A stretch of DNA of 64,000 bases. Origin: Linnemannia schmuckeri. Lineage: Eukaryota; Mortierellomycota; Mortierellomycetes; Mortierellales; Mortierellaceae. How positions within the stretch are numbered: the first letter of the stretch is position 1; each line of letters opens with the position of its first letter. The translations under genes and the position numbers were made by a program. Positions 22,524 through 34,929 of this stretch are shown piece by piece. Location of the stretch: assembly GCA_029449235.1 (NCBI GenBank), contig JANATG010000010.1, positions 744,001-808,000 on the forward strand, given 5' to 3'. The notes under the pieces are model-generated. The model did not search any database and was not told the DNA's origin. It saw nothing but the letters and a program-made list of their open reading frames with translations.

Positions 22524-25500
22524 ATGGTAAGCGAGGCTCCTAAAGGAAGATTACCTTATTGTTTTTAATCGGACTCAGTTTGTATTACTCTCGCTGATTC
22601 ACTGATACGTTGTCTTGCCGTGTCCGTGTTAGAGAATGAATCTACTGGCGTCGAGCAGAGATGATCCTAGGGTCTTGTTTGTCGGTACGTCAAATCGTTC
22701 TTTTCATGGTTTTCCGCACAAACCCCCAAACGTCCATGACGATATCATGACCATACCAGGCTGACAACAAAAAGCGCTCTATCTGGAACAAAACTCACAA
22801 TGGAAATGGGATCATAGTCAACGACGACAAGATCCTTGTCTATCGATTCCCAACCCTCACGCCATCCGCACTGCCTACTCTGGCCGATCGGATATCAGAC
22901 CCACGATCTATTGACGAGGATGTAAGTTGCATTGAAAACTCCTATCTTCGTTACTGATACAGTTGTTAAAGTTCCGGCTGACAAAATTTAGCTTTGTTAC
23001 TCTCCTTGCTGTATTTAGGAGTCAATGGACAGAACCATTAACGCAATGCAGGTTGGATATCTGGGCACAGAAGAGGTCCTAGTTACAGCCAACGATGCAG
23101 GAGAGGTGTGCGTATGGTTCACAAACAATCTCCGAAGGACTCCTCTATTACTCAGGTACTAATGAGAACGATTTAGTCAGCACAATGTCCACCGTAATAG
23201 CCAGTGACTAACTTTTGGTTTCATGTTGTTATCAATGGTTAGTGTTACAGAATCGGCATGGGGTATCGCCATTCATACGGAACGACGGCTGATCGCCATC
23301 TCGACCAATGCTCATACAGTCACCGTCTTTCATTGCGGAACAAATTCTCGGATATCGCCACGGAATTATTTTGCTACTGCAGCGACATCCGCGCCGTTGA
23401 CGGCAACAGATGAACCCACCACTTCACAACAGATTCTCTCAGGACATAGACATAACATCCCTTGTGTTACCTTCAGCCCTTGCGGTCGATTTGTCGCCAC
23501 TGCATCTGTTGATCGCACATGTCGCACCTGGCGCCTCTCGGATGGTCAGCAGATTCAGCAAAAGGCGCTGGGCCCTCTTTGGGGGTGGGGAGTACGGTTC
23601 GTGCCCAAAGAGTCATGGATGACGATCACAAGGGCAGAGTATAGACGTATACCTAAGGATCACTTGCGGCCCGGTAAACATCCAGGTGTGAACGTGCGAG
23701 ACTCTCCCTTTTCGACGTCAGCCTTTTCACAGAGGCGACTTCCACCAGGTCGGGATCTTCGGATGATCAGGACGAGATGGTATGCGGGACCTATCCATGA
23801 GAACAGAGCACGGCGGCGAGGTCACGGTGAAGGTGGGGCTGCAAGGGAGCGAACGGCTGGACAGGATACTCAGGAGAATGAAACGGATGACCGGGACGGT
23901 GCGCTTTTCGGAATGGATGATGATGAGGATGAGTGGGAGGATACGAGTAGCAGTGACATGGATGAATTGGATGGACAAGGCGAAAACAGTGACGCCTCTC
24001 AACAACAACCTCTAGCAAGGAGTGCAATGAATCGTCAAAACGCTGGATCAGAATCTTCAGCAAACCAGTTACCAACGACCAATCTACGTCCAAGTGTCCC
24101 CAGACTCGCGTCGGTGGAAGTTTCGGTAGATACAGGAGATGATGGCGACAACGAGGGGACCGGAGTGGATACGGAGGATGCAGCAGGGACAGCTGGAGAG
24201 AGCGGCAGTTCAACATCCAGGATAGGACGCGAGCGCAAACTGGAACGGCGGTCTCTTTTGTCGATGAAGGCTTTGGAGACGCAGCACTTGCGTGATCAGG
24301 GCGAGTCATCATCAGAGCAGGAACAGACACCTTGTGAGGTCCCAGAGACGTCTTCGGAAGCAGCCCCGGAGCCTATTCATGTCGAATCACAGCCTGAAGA
24401 GGAGTTTCAACCAGTTACGACGTCAACCTTCCGAAACAGAGGAGCTTTTACAAACCTGGTCCGTGTTACACCATTTCAGAGGGTGAAAATATCAACTACA
24501 CCAACGCCATCACCACTGGCAACACCAACACCACCACAAGAAGTTCCAACAGAGCTACTGTTATGCGCGACTGCAAGGAACATTTATCTGTTGGGTCGAC
24601 ATCCTCTGGCAATAGAGGTGCCACAAGAACAAGTGCCACTCCCACCGGCGCCGATGCCCTATTCTACGGAAGTAACGTCTATCACATTATTGGACGATGC
24701 AGACGAGGATGGCGATGATGAGATGGCGTTGACTGGAGACGCGGCTACCAATGAAGGCTGGTACGAGGAGCAAGAAGAGGGACACTCTGACAACAGCAGC
24801 ACAAGCTATCATCATCACCACCATGGACACGAAGACGACACTGATGACTCCGACGATTCCGACAGATCTGAGAGCGACGACGGCACGGGCTCTCATTCTC
24901 ACCATGGTTCGGGAATTGCTAGCCTGCACACGCTCACCGTTGCCCGGTCAGCCGCCACACGTGCCGATGGACGACGGTACCACCACCTGGAGCACTTTGA
25001 CCGTCTCATTGTCATGGAGTTGGTCCCAGAGTTAAGCATTCTTATCGCGGCCAGTCAGAAAGGTACCGTTACGATATTCCGCCTGTTAAGAGTCCTCGAT
25101 GATCCTACTACGCCTGGAACTACCGCAGGGGCTCCAGTATCTTCCGAGTCAACAGCAACAGCAACAGCAGAAGCGTCTCGAAATTTGCAGGAAGCAGCAA
25201 TTCATAGGGACAAGCGTCACAAGGGCAAGGAGAAACAAGGCAAGGACAAGAACCGGCCAAAGGACAAGAGCGAGACCATGACAATTGAGGGCGTCAATTA
25301 TGTCCTCTTCCCCGAGATGTACCTCCCACGTCTTGAACCACCCCCGTTGCCACTCTACGGCGTCTCTGTGGTTCCTCTTCAGCGATCAAAGCCATCACCA
25401 CCAAGGAACGATACGGCAGAGACAAAAAGCGCAGCAGCAGGAACACCGACACCGACGTCATTCATATTGCATCTGATGTATATGGACTCTCAACTCTTTA

Positions 25501-25565
25501 GCTACGAGCTCCGGCTTCGCAACGATAGAGATGATCCTGTCCGACTCTGCAATATCTTTGTCTAG
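22524..25565 (+). CDS. CRT10-like WD-repeat regulator
   Basis: Proposed exons: 22524-22526 (ATG alone), 22633-22680, 22760-22921, 23019-23155, 23243-25565; 890 residues. Crt10 of yeast is a WD-repeat protein that controls ribonucleotide reductase transcription. Family features are NLLASS..VLFV at the start, VTESAWGIAIHTERRLIAIS, a WD repeat around HRHNIPCVTFSPCGRFVATA and VDRTCRTWRL, then LWGWGVRFVP. The middle 300 residues are acidic and Ser/Thr-rich with a His run followed by Asp/Ser, and a last blade-like part occurs near the end. Two uncertainties: the start may instead be the ATG at 22636; and the good donor GTACGT at 22685 throws the next exon out of frame, whereas the weaker GTCGGT at 22681 keeps it. 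The C-terminal exon is certain, the first two are not. Confidence 0.75.
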
Positions 25566-25814
25566 GGATCATTTAGCGTAGCATTTGGCCTTTTTTATTT
25601 ATTAAAAATCGCAAACGTGGATCGCGCTTCAAGCTGCAATTTTATTTCTTTTTAATATGGCACCGACAAAAAGACAAGAAAAAGGACAGCAAAAACATCA
25701 AAAGAGCAAGTAAGACAACCGGATAGAAAAGGCTGACAAAAAAAAAAGAATTAAGCGCCAGCAAACTGTGAAACGGATCGAGTGGCAGGAGAGAAAAAGG
25801 AGTGAGACGACATC

Positions 25815-28800
25815 TTATCTTCGCCGAGAAGATCCGTGTCCGCGACTCCTGGCTCGCTGATAGTCATCCTCATCGTCATCATCAAAAACGTTCTCGTCCA
25901 AGTCTTCCTCCTCTTCTTCTTCCTCCTCAATAGGGCTGCCATGACCACTTCCACCGCTGCTTCCCTCGCCGTTCTCGCTCTCGCCCTGCTGTCCAGATCC
26001 TAGTATTCTGTCCTCTGTAGGGCTGGGACTGGCCATGCGGACATCCCCATCGTCTCCTTGCTGTCCCATACTCAAATCCTCCGCTTGTCCTCCGCTTGTC
26101 ACATCTTGCTGCTGAGTTGTTGGCGCCACGAGTGCCGATTGAGAGCACGGGTGCACCGCAAAATGCGGACACATTAGCGAATGGACGTGTGTATACGACG
26201 GCAAGGAGGACGATGTGGACGACATCGACATGGGCATGATGGATGATGCTGATGATGATGATCCCTGCCTTGCATATTCATGGCTTGCTGAGCTCGACAC
26301 AGGATACGAATGCGAATGCGCCTGGTATCCTTGATAGTGTGGTTGATGTCGGTGATGATGACGTGCGGTTTGCATCATCATGTCTGCGTAATCTCGTCCA
26401 GCCTGTTCCAACTCCTCCATCAAGGGGTGCAGTCCCAATGGCTCGGCCGAGCTGTCGTCTTCGGGGTGAGATGCGAGCTCTTCCATGTGCGTGAGGACCA
26501 TTGAGCCAGATGGTGTTAGTCCTGCTGCTGTTCCTGCATTGGCAACTAGTTCCGTTGCCGCAGCCTCAGACGCTACTCCTGTACTCGATCCTTCACCGAA
26601 AGCGTTGTTGATAGCCAATTGCTGGACATGCGCCTCCGTTTCTCGCAAAGTCAAGCCCAAATGCGCTAGGATGGCTGAGGAATGTTGGCCTCCAGCAACC
26701 ATCGATGCGACAGTCGATCCCATGATGCGATAGCTCCTCTGGATACTAGAAGGGGTCGAAGAAGGCACGGCTGGGTTCTCCTGCATGTATTGTCTCAGCT
26801 CCCGAACGCCCTTGCCGGAAAACACACAAAAGACCTCGCGCTGGTGGGCTGTGAATTCTGAGGGTGGGACTCGACAAAACTTTTGGTACTTGGGCGACAT
26901 GAACGCAGGCACGCCTGTGACAGACAAGTGGGTCAACTTGGAGCACTGGCTGACCAAGGCTGAGACAGCAGTGTCTGAGAGGTGGACACAGTACGAGAGA
27001 TGCACGCGTTCGAGCGTCTGTGGGACGATCTGTGAGACCAGCATGGCGTAGATTCCGTGGTCCGTGATGTTGGCGCATTTGACGAGCCCGATCCTGCGCA
27101 ATTTTGGCAGCTGAGCCATAGCAAAAACGGCGGCGTCAGTGAGTTTGGAGCAGCAGGCGAGATCGAGGTATCGAATGCGAGTGCAGTGTTGGGCCAACGT
27201 GGCGATCGCCCTGTCCGTCAGCTTTGAGCAGTGTCCCAGATGCAAGTAGTGAAGGTGCTTGCCAAGGAGTTTGATGACACTTGCTCCAATATCGGTGATC
27301 CGGTCACATTTGGTCAGGGTCAGGTTGCGAAGTCGGGGTGCTGCGGGGATAATTCTGGCCAAGGTTTCGTCTGTAATTAGGACACAGGAAGTCAAATTGA
27401 GGACCCTGAGCTGGTCGAATCGGTGTGAGATCAGTGAGGCAGAGGGGAGTTGGAGGGTGGAGTTGGATCCAAGGGGGATGGCTGAGAAGGCCAGGTCGGA
27501 GAGGTTGACGAGGAGCGTCATGTTGATATCCCGGATCTGGGGCAGACTCTGGACAACGGACTGAATTGCAGTGTTGGTCATTAGGTTGCAGTTGGTGACA
27601 TCGATTTCCATGAGCTGTGGACAGTTTTGCGTCAGTGCAAGGATGGACCGATCTGTCAGGAGAACACATTGACTGAGCTTGATCTATCGTAAACAAGGAG
27701 ACAGAGAATAGAGTAATCGGCGAGTGAGCGATCTAATGCACAGGAGTATCATTATTATCGGACTTACGACAGGTTGCCTTTGTGCCGCTGTAGCAGCAAC
27801 CCTTCCCTTTGGCATTACCACCGCCGCAGAAACAATACGGAGGTGAAGGAAGGGATGAGGATGTGAGCTGTGTTAATTGACAAGGTATATTCATTTCCTA
27901 GTCTCCAATTTTTTGTTTCCGGTAATGTATCTCTGGTCTCATAACTAAACCACAAAGAATCATCTCATTCTCCTCTCTGTCTGCCTCTTTCTCTTCTCTC
28001 TCTTTTCTTCTCTCTTCCCTTCACACACAAACACACACTCTCTCTGTATCTCTCACTTTTTAAAGCGAGTAAGCTGAGACGAAGAGATAATATGTATCAT
28101 ATATCTGTTGAATATAAGACAGGCGACAAAGCAATGAAACACAGGCAAGGAGTGACCGGGATAAAGAAGAGATAATACTTACTCGCTTGAGACTTGAACA
28201 ACTAGCGGCCAGTTGCACAATAGCGTCGTCGGTAAGGGCTGCACATCCGGCAAGGTACAGCGTGTGGAGTTTTGGGCAGAAGCGGGCGACAGAGTCGAGC
28301 ACCGCATCCGTGACGGCTGGGATCTCGGACAGATCCAACGAGTACAGATCCTTGCCGGCCTGCAGAATCTGCTTGAGCCCTTCCTCTGTAGCCTTGTTGC
28401 ATCCTGGCAACAACAGACGTTCGAGCCGTGTGCAGCTGCTGAAGCGAATCAGAGTCTCATCGGTGAGTTCTTGGGCGAGGAAGGAAAAGTTGAGGCGACG
28501 GATATAGGTTGCATAAGGGAAGATGGTCTGTGTACTGTTGAGGGTCATAGTGTCGCACATCTTTGTCGCTAAGGGTATACTAAGTAGGGCAGGGCGAGAC
28601 CAGAGCAGGTCGACACCGCAGGAGCACCACAGCTTGCAGACAAGGATAGCCGAGCGTAAGTCGAGTGGGCTGGAAAGGAACTTGAAGATGTAGACGATGA
28701 GTTCTGACGGAATGGATGGGTATCGCTTCTCTGGGTTGTTGTCGGTACTGTTATTGTAGGCCATGCGGTCATTGGTAGTTGTTGTGGACATGGTATGGGT

Positions 28801-28992
28801 AGTAATTGCAGCAGAGTGGATGTGGTCGATGTGGTGAGCGAGATTTGAGTCGGAGGAGGACTGACTGAGGTTTGAGCGTAAGGATGAGAGAGAGGGAGCG
28901 GAAGAGCTCTTTGTGGTGGTGTTGAGGATGATATCAGAGTACTCGCAGGTGATAACGTTGCTTCCTTCAAAGTCTGTTTGTAAAGGCAGCAT
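25815..28992 (-). CDS. GRR1: GRR1-type F-box/LRR protein of SCF ubiquitin ligase
   Basis: Two exons, 28992-28183 and 27683-25815; 2679 nt, 892 residues. Grr1/GrrA is the substrate receptor of SCF complexes that degrade cyclins and control nutrient signalling. The N-terminal 90 residues are Ser/Thr/Asn-rich. The F-box (YPSIPSELIVYIFKFLSSP, then AILVCKLWCSCG) lies at about 90-135. Around a dozen cysteine-containing LRRs follow, e.g. LRVLNLTSCVLITDETLA and LRNLTLTKCDRITDIGAS; the splice joins SSLKR to IKLSQCVLLTD inside one repeat. SPKYQKFCRVPPSEFTAHQ and FCVFSGKGVRELRQY are the conserved end of the family. The tail is Ser/His/Gln-rich and finishes in an acidic run then Arg. The 499-bp intron carries a long CT tract at about 27968-28058 and a possible cryptic exon. 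Convergent with CRT10, 249 bp apart. Confidence 0.9.
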
Positions 28993-31666
28993 GGTTGAGA
29001 GAGAGAAGGAATAAGTGCGAGAGAGTGTTGGTGATGGAGTGAGAGTGGGCGACAACACCAAAAAGGCAAGGGATAGAGAGAGGGAGGAAGGAAGACAAGT
29101 GCCCTGGAGAGCGAAATCGAGTGAAAAGAAAAGGGCAATTGAGTGAATGGAATGGAGGGAAGGGAGGGGAAGGAAAGGAAGAAAAGGAATGCCAAAGGGA
29201 AAGAGGAGAAGACAAAGACGACAAAAAAGAAAGAAAGAAACGACGAATAAAAGGGGGAGGGAAGACGGGTGCGAAGACAAAAGACAAGAAAAAAAAAAAA
29301 AAAAAAAAAAAAAGCAGTCGGGCGGTGATAAAAAAATGATTAAAGAAAAAAAAAAAAAAAGCCTTTATTTATCACTGATGATGTATCATTGCCGTCGGTG
29401 ATAGACACGCACAGTACAAAAAACCATGGCTTCTACCACAAATAGGACGAAGAACAAGCAGTAGCGCCCATCAGGAGAACAGCCAGACTAGACAAATAGG
29501 CCACTCCAGGAGATATAAACCGGACACCATCACCACCACCACGCTCAGGGAAGAGTAAACATCACTCTGCCATGTCCTTCTTGCCTTGCCACAAGAAATG
29601 CCCGCCCTGTTGGCCATCATTTCCATTTTCCTTTACATCAGCTTCCGCACAAATAAGAGACAGTTCAAACTGGTCCTTGCTCCTCCCTGCTGCTTCTGCT
29701 GCTGCTCCAACTTACTCACCCCAAGGGGGCTCAAACGAGGATCAAGTTCAGTTGACAAAAGGAGACAAAGGTAAGGAGGGTATGTAAGAGAGGCAAAGAG
29801 AGGCCAAGCAAGGAGAGAGATACGCGATGAGGACAAGAGAGAGAGAGGCAAACAAAAGGCGATTTATCAGAAAGAGCAAATAAAGAGCAAATGCAGAAAC
29901 TAGGGCAGTCTTTGCTTCTGAGGGTTGGGAAGCTGCAACAACAACAACAACAGCAACACTATAAGGAAAAACAAAAGTGGAATCGGTAGTCGCTCGTTTA
30001 TGTGTGGAGTGGTAAAAAAGTGCGAAAACAAAACCAAATGCAACGCAATTTCACTGCAACCAAAACACAGAAGTGAAAGAAAAAAAAAACACAACACTTG
30101 GTCCATGCACCCACTCACATACCCCTTCATCTTCCCCAGTGTCACTCTTCAGCACACTCACGCACACGCTCGGAAAAGAAGTAAGAAGCTCATCAGTGAA
30201 CGTGGCCTTCTTCATCTATTGGACCACTGGGGATTGGCGAAAGGATAAACAGCCATGCCCATATTTCATGATGACTATTTACTTGAGCCTTCAATGGGGT
30301 CCCCCTCTATTAACTAGGGCCCCCTTCCGTTCTTTCTATATCCAAAATTAGCCTCATTTGATCTGTCATCCATCACTTTTACTTTGGAATGTGATTTTTT
30401 ATTATTATTATTTTCATGGGTGCTAGCAGACTGAGTGTGAAGCATGTGAACTAGCTAGCTACACGCTCACCACTCACTACTCTCACGCTCACAGGCCATT
30501 TTCTGAGAAGTAGCGTGTGGGTTTGAATATATGTATTGTGACAATCAGGAGGGCATGCATGTGTGTCTCTCTGTCTTTGAACGGAGAGATTTTATCTTAG
30601 GGGCACATAGGAAAAGGGAAGGCAACCTTCCAAAAAGTCAGAAAGAAAAAGATGCGTGAATGCGTTATTGTGACAATTGAAAGGGGCGGATCTTGAAGGC
30701 GGCGGTATACATAATGGATGACGAATGACGAACCGAAAAAAATAAGAAATAATAATAATAAAAAAAAAAGAACGGATCATCGTTAAAGGTGTTTGCATGG
30801 GTTTATCGTATGGATTTGAACAAACATTTTTTTTTTGCGAGGACAAGATGGTCAGGGCAACCAAAGTATGTAAAAAGTCTAAAAATATGTTTCCACCGAT
30901 CCCTTTCTCTCTATAAACCGTAGTGGCATCAAAGGCGAAAAAGGAGGACGGGGTGGAAAAACTAGTCCTTTGCCGGGTAGTAACAACATAGGTCCTTGCC
31001 TTGCCTGGCGGCCTATGTGAAATGTGAAATGCCAACGTGTGGAAAATGGCCAATGGGTCGCATCAAGCCTTTCACCCCCTTCCTCCTTACGAGTAGAATA
31101 TAGTTTTCTGCACGTCAAATCGAATAGTTTCAATCGTTTCAATTCACCTCCACAATGGCGATAAATGGTTGGTTCTCTTTTGATTACTATGAAACACATT
31201 ACTAGAAACAAAGGCACTTCCTTGTTTGCTTATGATAGGCACGGAATGAATCCTCTGACAAGAAGATCAAAAATCGATTCCAATAAGATACCTAGCTGAA
31301 AAAAACAAAAAAATCGACAAAGCAGATAACATCCCGATCGATCCCAATGAGAAGGTAAAAAATGCCTTGGATTGGCGCTGTCATCATGCATACAGGGACT
31401 GACTGGCCGACTGATGACTTGGTCTTTGCTTCTTATTTCCCACGACCAGGGTCAATGGGCAATGCAATGCGCATGGCAATGAGAGCAAATAAAGAAAGAA
31501 AAACAAAAATAAAAACAAGAACACTCCCCATTCAGGCTTATGTTAAATCTCGCATGGGCACTCAGTCCATCTAATGAGTCTAATCCTTCTATGCATCCCC
31601 TATACTTCTCTGCAGGAATGAGAAAATATACATGCACATTTTAATACGAGCTCCTTCGTAAGATAC
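28993..31666. other. GRR1 promoter and 2.7 kb spacer
   Basis: From 28993 to about 29280 the plus strand is purine-rich, hence CT-rich upstream of GRR1 on its own strand; this is the likely promoter. It is followed by an A-run of 25 (29289-29313) and another of 16 or so at about 29345-29361. Apart from one short coding-like frame described separately, open frames to 31666 are short or AT-rich and have no recognisable motif. A TTATTATTATTATT tract lies near 30398-30411. Confidence 0.45.
29598..29774 (+). CDS. Possible small membrane protein or exon relic, Cys-rich
   Basis: A 58-codon frame from ATG 29598 to TAA 29772. It encodes a hydrophobic N-terminus (MPALLAIISIFLYISF), a basic stretch (RTNKRQFKLV) and a cysteine cluster (APPCCFCCCSNLL), then a basic end. 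The first 40 codons strongly prefer C in third position, as real exons in this window do, and a good donor-like GTAAGG begins at 29770, so the frame could be an exon (ending 29769) and not a whole gene. The membrane span plus PPCCFCCC arrangement faintly resembles a stretch of organic-solute-transporter-alpha proteins, but that is only a guess. No partner exon was found. Low confidence that it is expressed. Confidence 0.2.
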   Translation: MPALLAIISIFLYISFRTNKRQFKLVLAPPCCFCCCSNLLTPRGLKRGSSSVDKRRQR

Positions 31667-34352
31667 TCAGTTAATGGCTTTGATTCGCTTCCGCGACTTC
31701 TTGGGTGTCAAGATAGTAAGTTCGCCCAGTTGCAGTGTCGTTTTCCGAGGTGGCGACGTATGCCTCGTCGATTCCTGGTTTGTCGTTGCTGCTGATCGTT
31801 TTTCTTTTTGATCCTGTCTCCTCTCGTTTGCAATGTGTCTTGTCGTTGCCGCTGTTTCGGTCAGTTTTTGTCGCTGTTCCCGGATATTCTTCTGATATGC
31901 GATCAGCATTTCCTATTCATTATAGACATTGACAACAGGCAAGGTGAATGATGTTGTCGCGACAATAATGAAACGTTTAACACAAGACTAAGAGCATCAA
32001 CATACCACGTAGTTACAGAGAAGAGTTGGCGATGGTCCAGAAAGGAACTCTGACATTTGTTCCTTGTCGCTTGGAAGCCGAATCATCCTCGAGTCCGCCG
32101 CTCCTGCAACAAGCACACCTTGACTCCTCTTCAGCCCACATATCATCGCCGACATGCCTGTAGAGATGTATATATAATGAGCATCAGAACACGTACCGAG
32201 TGCTGCAAAAAAGAAAAAGAAAAGAAAAAAGAAAAAGAAAAAGAAAAAGAAAAAGAAAAAAATAAAAAAGTCAACTTAAAACCGAAAAAAAAAATATAAT
32301 CCTTACCCCGGATATCAAGTGGCAGCATTGGCGGCAGCTCAATCCCTTTCCGGCTGGCTTCACGATGAATCGTATGGTTGATCCGCACATTCTTCTTGTA
32401 TTGGATCTCACAGAGTCCGCCATCCTCACCCGACTTGGCCTCTGTGTTCAGAATCTCAAGATCGCCCTCCTTCAATAGCAAATCGACCCTCCGTCCGTTC
32501 TCTGTTTCTCCTGTCATTCCAAACTTCAGGAATAGTAGTCGTTGTGCTACCTGAGTCGCCCTACATATTTTTTCTCCACTAAATCATTGACCGCGAAAAT
32601 TTTCAGAAATATGTCAATACTGAAGGTTGAATTATGCAACAACGACGAGGTAGATCGATCAATAGGATATATATATACCTCGAGAACTTCAATTGCCCAC
32701 AGCTCAGAGTTTCAAGGATGAACTTCCAAAGGGCAACCACCTCCGATTCCGAGCTGGGCAAGTTCCCGTATTCAATCATTGTGGCCCTATCATTTAGAAA
32801 AAAAGGAAAAAAAGGCATCTCAAGTATTAGCCGACGCAATTTCCTTTCTCGAATACATCCAGCTCAAACGCATAAAAAAGAGGAAATCGACTTACAGATG
32901 GACGATGCATCGAAGCATGGGGGTAGTGCACGGCCGATCCTGACCCTCAATTGTAGCTTTAGCGATCTCCCCAATCATGACTTCACCCTTGAGCACAAGC
33001 ATCTGGATCCCGAGTTGGAGACATTTCCGAAGCTGGGTGAGTAATTGGTCGAGCTCCTTGTTCTCAGTGCTCAGCTTTGGTTCCAGGGTCGAGGGAGCTT
33101 CTTCGCAGATCCATGTCCGTGTGTCCAAGATCCCGCTCATACCAACCCTATTTTATTGTAATGAGAAATGAAGTCAGCTAAATAAAAACATGACACAGCC
33201 ACATGTGAACCAGTTACGAATATCTTACATGAGGTCCTTGGCATCTTCGACGCTCAGCTCGGCTTGTTCGATCAAGCTGCGCGAGTTTGAAAAGATCTTG
33301 ACCTCCAGATCTGATAACCCATCCGTAGGAATCTTGTCCAACCCTGGCGTGTCTTGTCCGCGGAGCTATGACAAAATGATCATTTGTTTGCGGTCAGATT
33401 CAGTGTCAATCTCATTAGGTGCAGAGGAAAACAATGGATGAAAATTTTTGTCCTTATACCTTGTTCACGGTTCCTAGAAGTAACCGACTCCACCTGTCAT
33501 CCACTTCTACAGTTGATGATTCCAGATTTGACTCCCTTGAATGCACCTTAGGTGGTGGCGGTGATGGCGTTGGCCGTGTTGAAGTTGAGCTGATTTCGAC
33601 TGGAAGTGTATTTGAATTTGTTTCTGGTTCCCTAGATGTCTTCAAGGTTGCTTTCTTTGTTCCCTTGTAGAAGTTGATTAGGAGATCACATCAGTCTCAG
33701 ATTTGCTGTTGTCCCTGAATGTATTTTGATCAGTTTTTTCAAAATAATTTTACCTTCTCAGCGATACGATCATGGTGGCGCTTTCTATTCTCCTCTATTC
33801 GTAAATGTCCATATCCAAGGTAATGGGGGGTCTTGGTGAGGATACAATTAAAAATCAAGCAATATAGACCATCGAAGACAAAAAAAACCCCCGACGTCAA
33901 ATATCCATACCGTGCTTGTTGTTATTCTGATTGAGCAACATAGTCAACTTCCGATCACTCCCCTGAAGCTGCTCAACACTGGTCGCAAGCAACTGCAACG
34001 ACCGACTCTTAACCAACAACCGCTGAATCGCATTGTCCGCCGCCGAGCTCAAATTCACAAACTTTTTACTACTAGTATTATGAAACGACAGGCTGAGGTC
34101 GACAAGACATTGAACCCCGCTGGACTTGAACAGGTGGATCCACCGCTGCCATTCTCGTGTCAAATTGGTCTTTGATTCGATACTGATATCTCGTGAGAGA
34201 AAGTAGTCTTCCGGGTCTGCATCGCGGATGTTTTTGAGGGCAGAGAAGTAGTTGGCGCCGTGACGGGTTTGGAATCCTTGGGCTTCTATCCAGTCCTTGC
34301 AGATCATGGTTGCACAGGCGAATGAATGAGAAGGGGATTTCTGTTTGACCAT
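31667..34352 (-). CDS. Unknown protein with PD-(D/E)XK-like nuclease signature
   Basis: Nine exons, transcript order 34352-33911, 33794-33754, 33663-33460, 33365-33229, 33147-32896, 32786-32679, 32560-32307, 32157-32006, 31912-31667; 1836 nt, 611 residues. I do not recognise a named family. Residues about 1-145 are mixed helix/strand; about 145-230 are charged and Pro/Ser-rich; 230-390 are helical. From about 395 a compact region has RRVDLLL (Asp421) then LEILNTEAKSG (Glu435, Lys437), i.e. D-x13-E-x-K, followed by EIQYKKNVRINHTIHR and a strand-rich end. This matches the layout of PD-(D/E)XK nuclease-fold proteins, where D and E-x-K bind metal. The last 90 residues are basic, ending in PKKSRKRIKAIN, a possible nuclear signal. 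Start: the first ATG in a frame that is open further upstream (a GTG at 34379), so an extra 5' exon is possible. All junctions are GT-AG and keep frame. Confidence 0.7.
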
Positions 34353-34601
34353 GAGGGGAGCTTTAGAGGTTGAAGTCACGTGTAAACGCGCTTCTCGTAT
34401 TTTTTGGTCACATCAGAACACAACTTCATCCACCGTTCATCCTCCTGCACCTTAGGATACATCGCCATAGCCTGCGTGTAGTTTATCAGCGCCTACGACT
34501 ACAGCACCCGTTACCATCAAACCAAGGATAACCGACTATCGCACAAAGGTACAAGTTTATTAACCTCCATCCCTTCCCCTCCACAGGAAATGAACAAGGT
34601 G

Positions 34602-34853
34602 ACAGATCAGTCCGGCTACGCCTCACTCTTACCAATGCGCATTGCCAAGAGCTCGCGAAACTGGATTCACCCCCTCTGGCCTCGGGCGAACCCTACATAC
34701 ATGCATTGAAAGCATTTCTGTCTGCTCTCTTTGATTTTCTATGGGGTATGCGCCAGCTGTTGTCCTGCTCGGTATGCGCCATTAGCTGTGGACACAGTGT
34801 GACGCTTTAGGACGAACGATCTGTTACATAAAGCAACTGATGAGTCGTGGATA
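34602..34853 (+). repeat. Diverged direct repeat, copy 1
   Basis: Shares an ordered series of blocks with 34930-35168: GAGCTCGC-AACTGGATTCA, GGCCTCGGGCG-ACCC, GGTATGCGCCAGCTGT and ACAGTGTGACGCTT, in the same order and orientation, about 331 bp apart. Spacing between blocks differs, with an extra TATGCGCCATTAGC-type segment here. Borders are approximate. No open frame is conserved between the copies, so this looks like a non-coding repeat or remnants of a mobile element. Confidence 0.65.
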
Positions 34854-34929
34854 TCGCTAAAGTCTTCGACTCAATTGCTGCCTCTTCGTCTTTGAGAAGA
34901 TGTTCGTTATCCATTCTTCATGTTATCAT

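Noticed and set aside
30592..31053. 153-codon frame on the minus strand
   Set aside because: AT-rich with repeated Phe/Ile runs, no coding bias and no recognisable domain.
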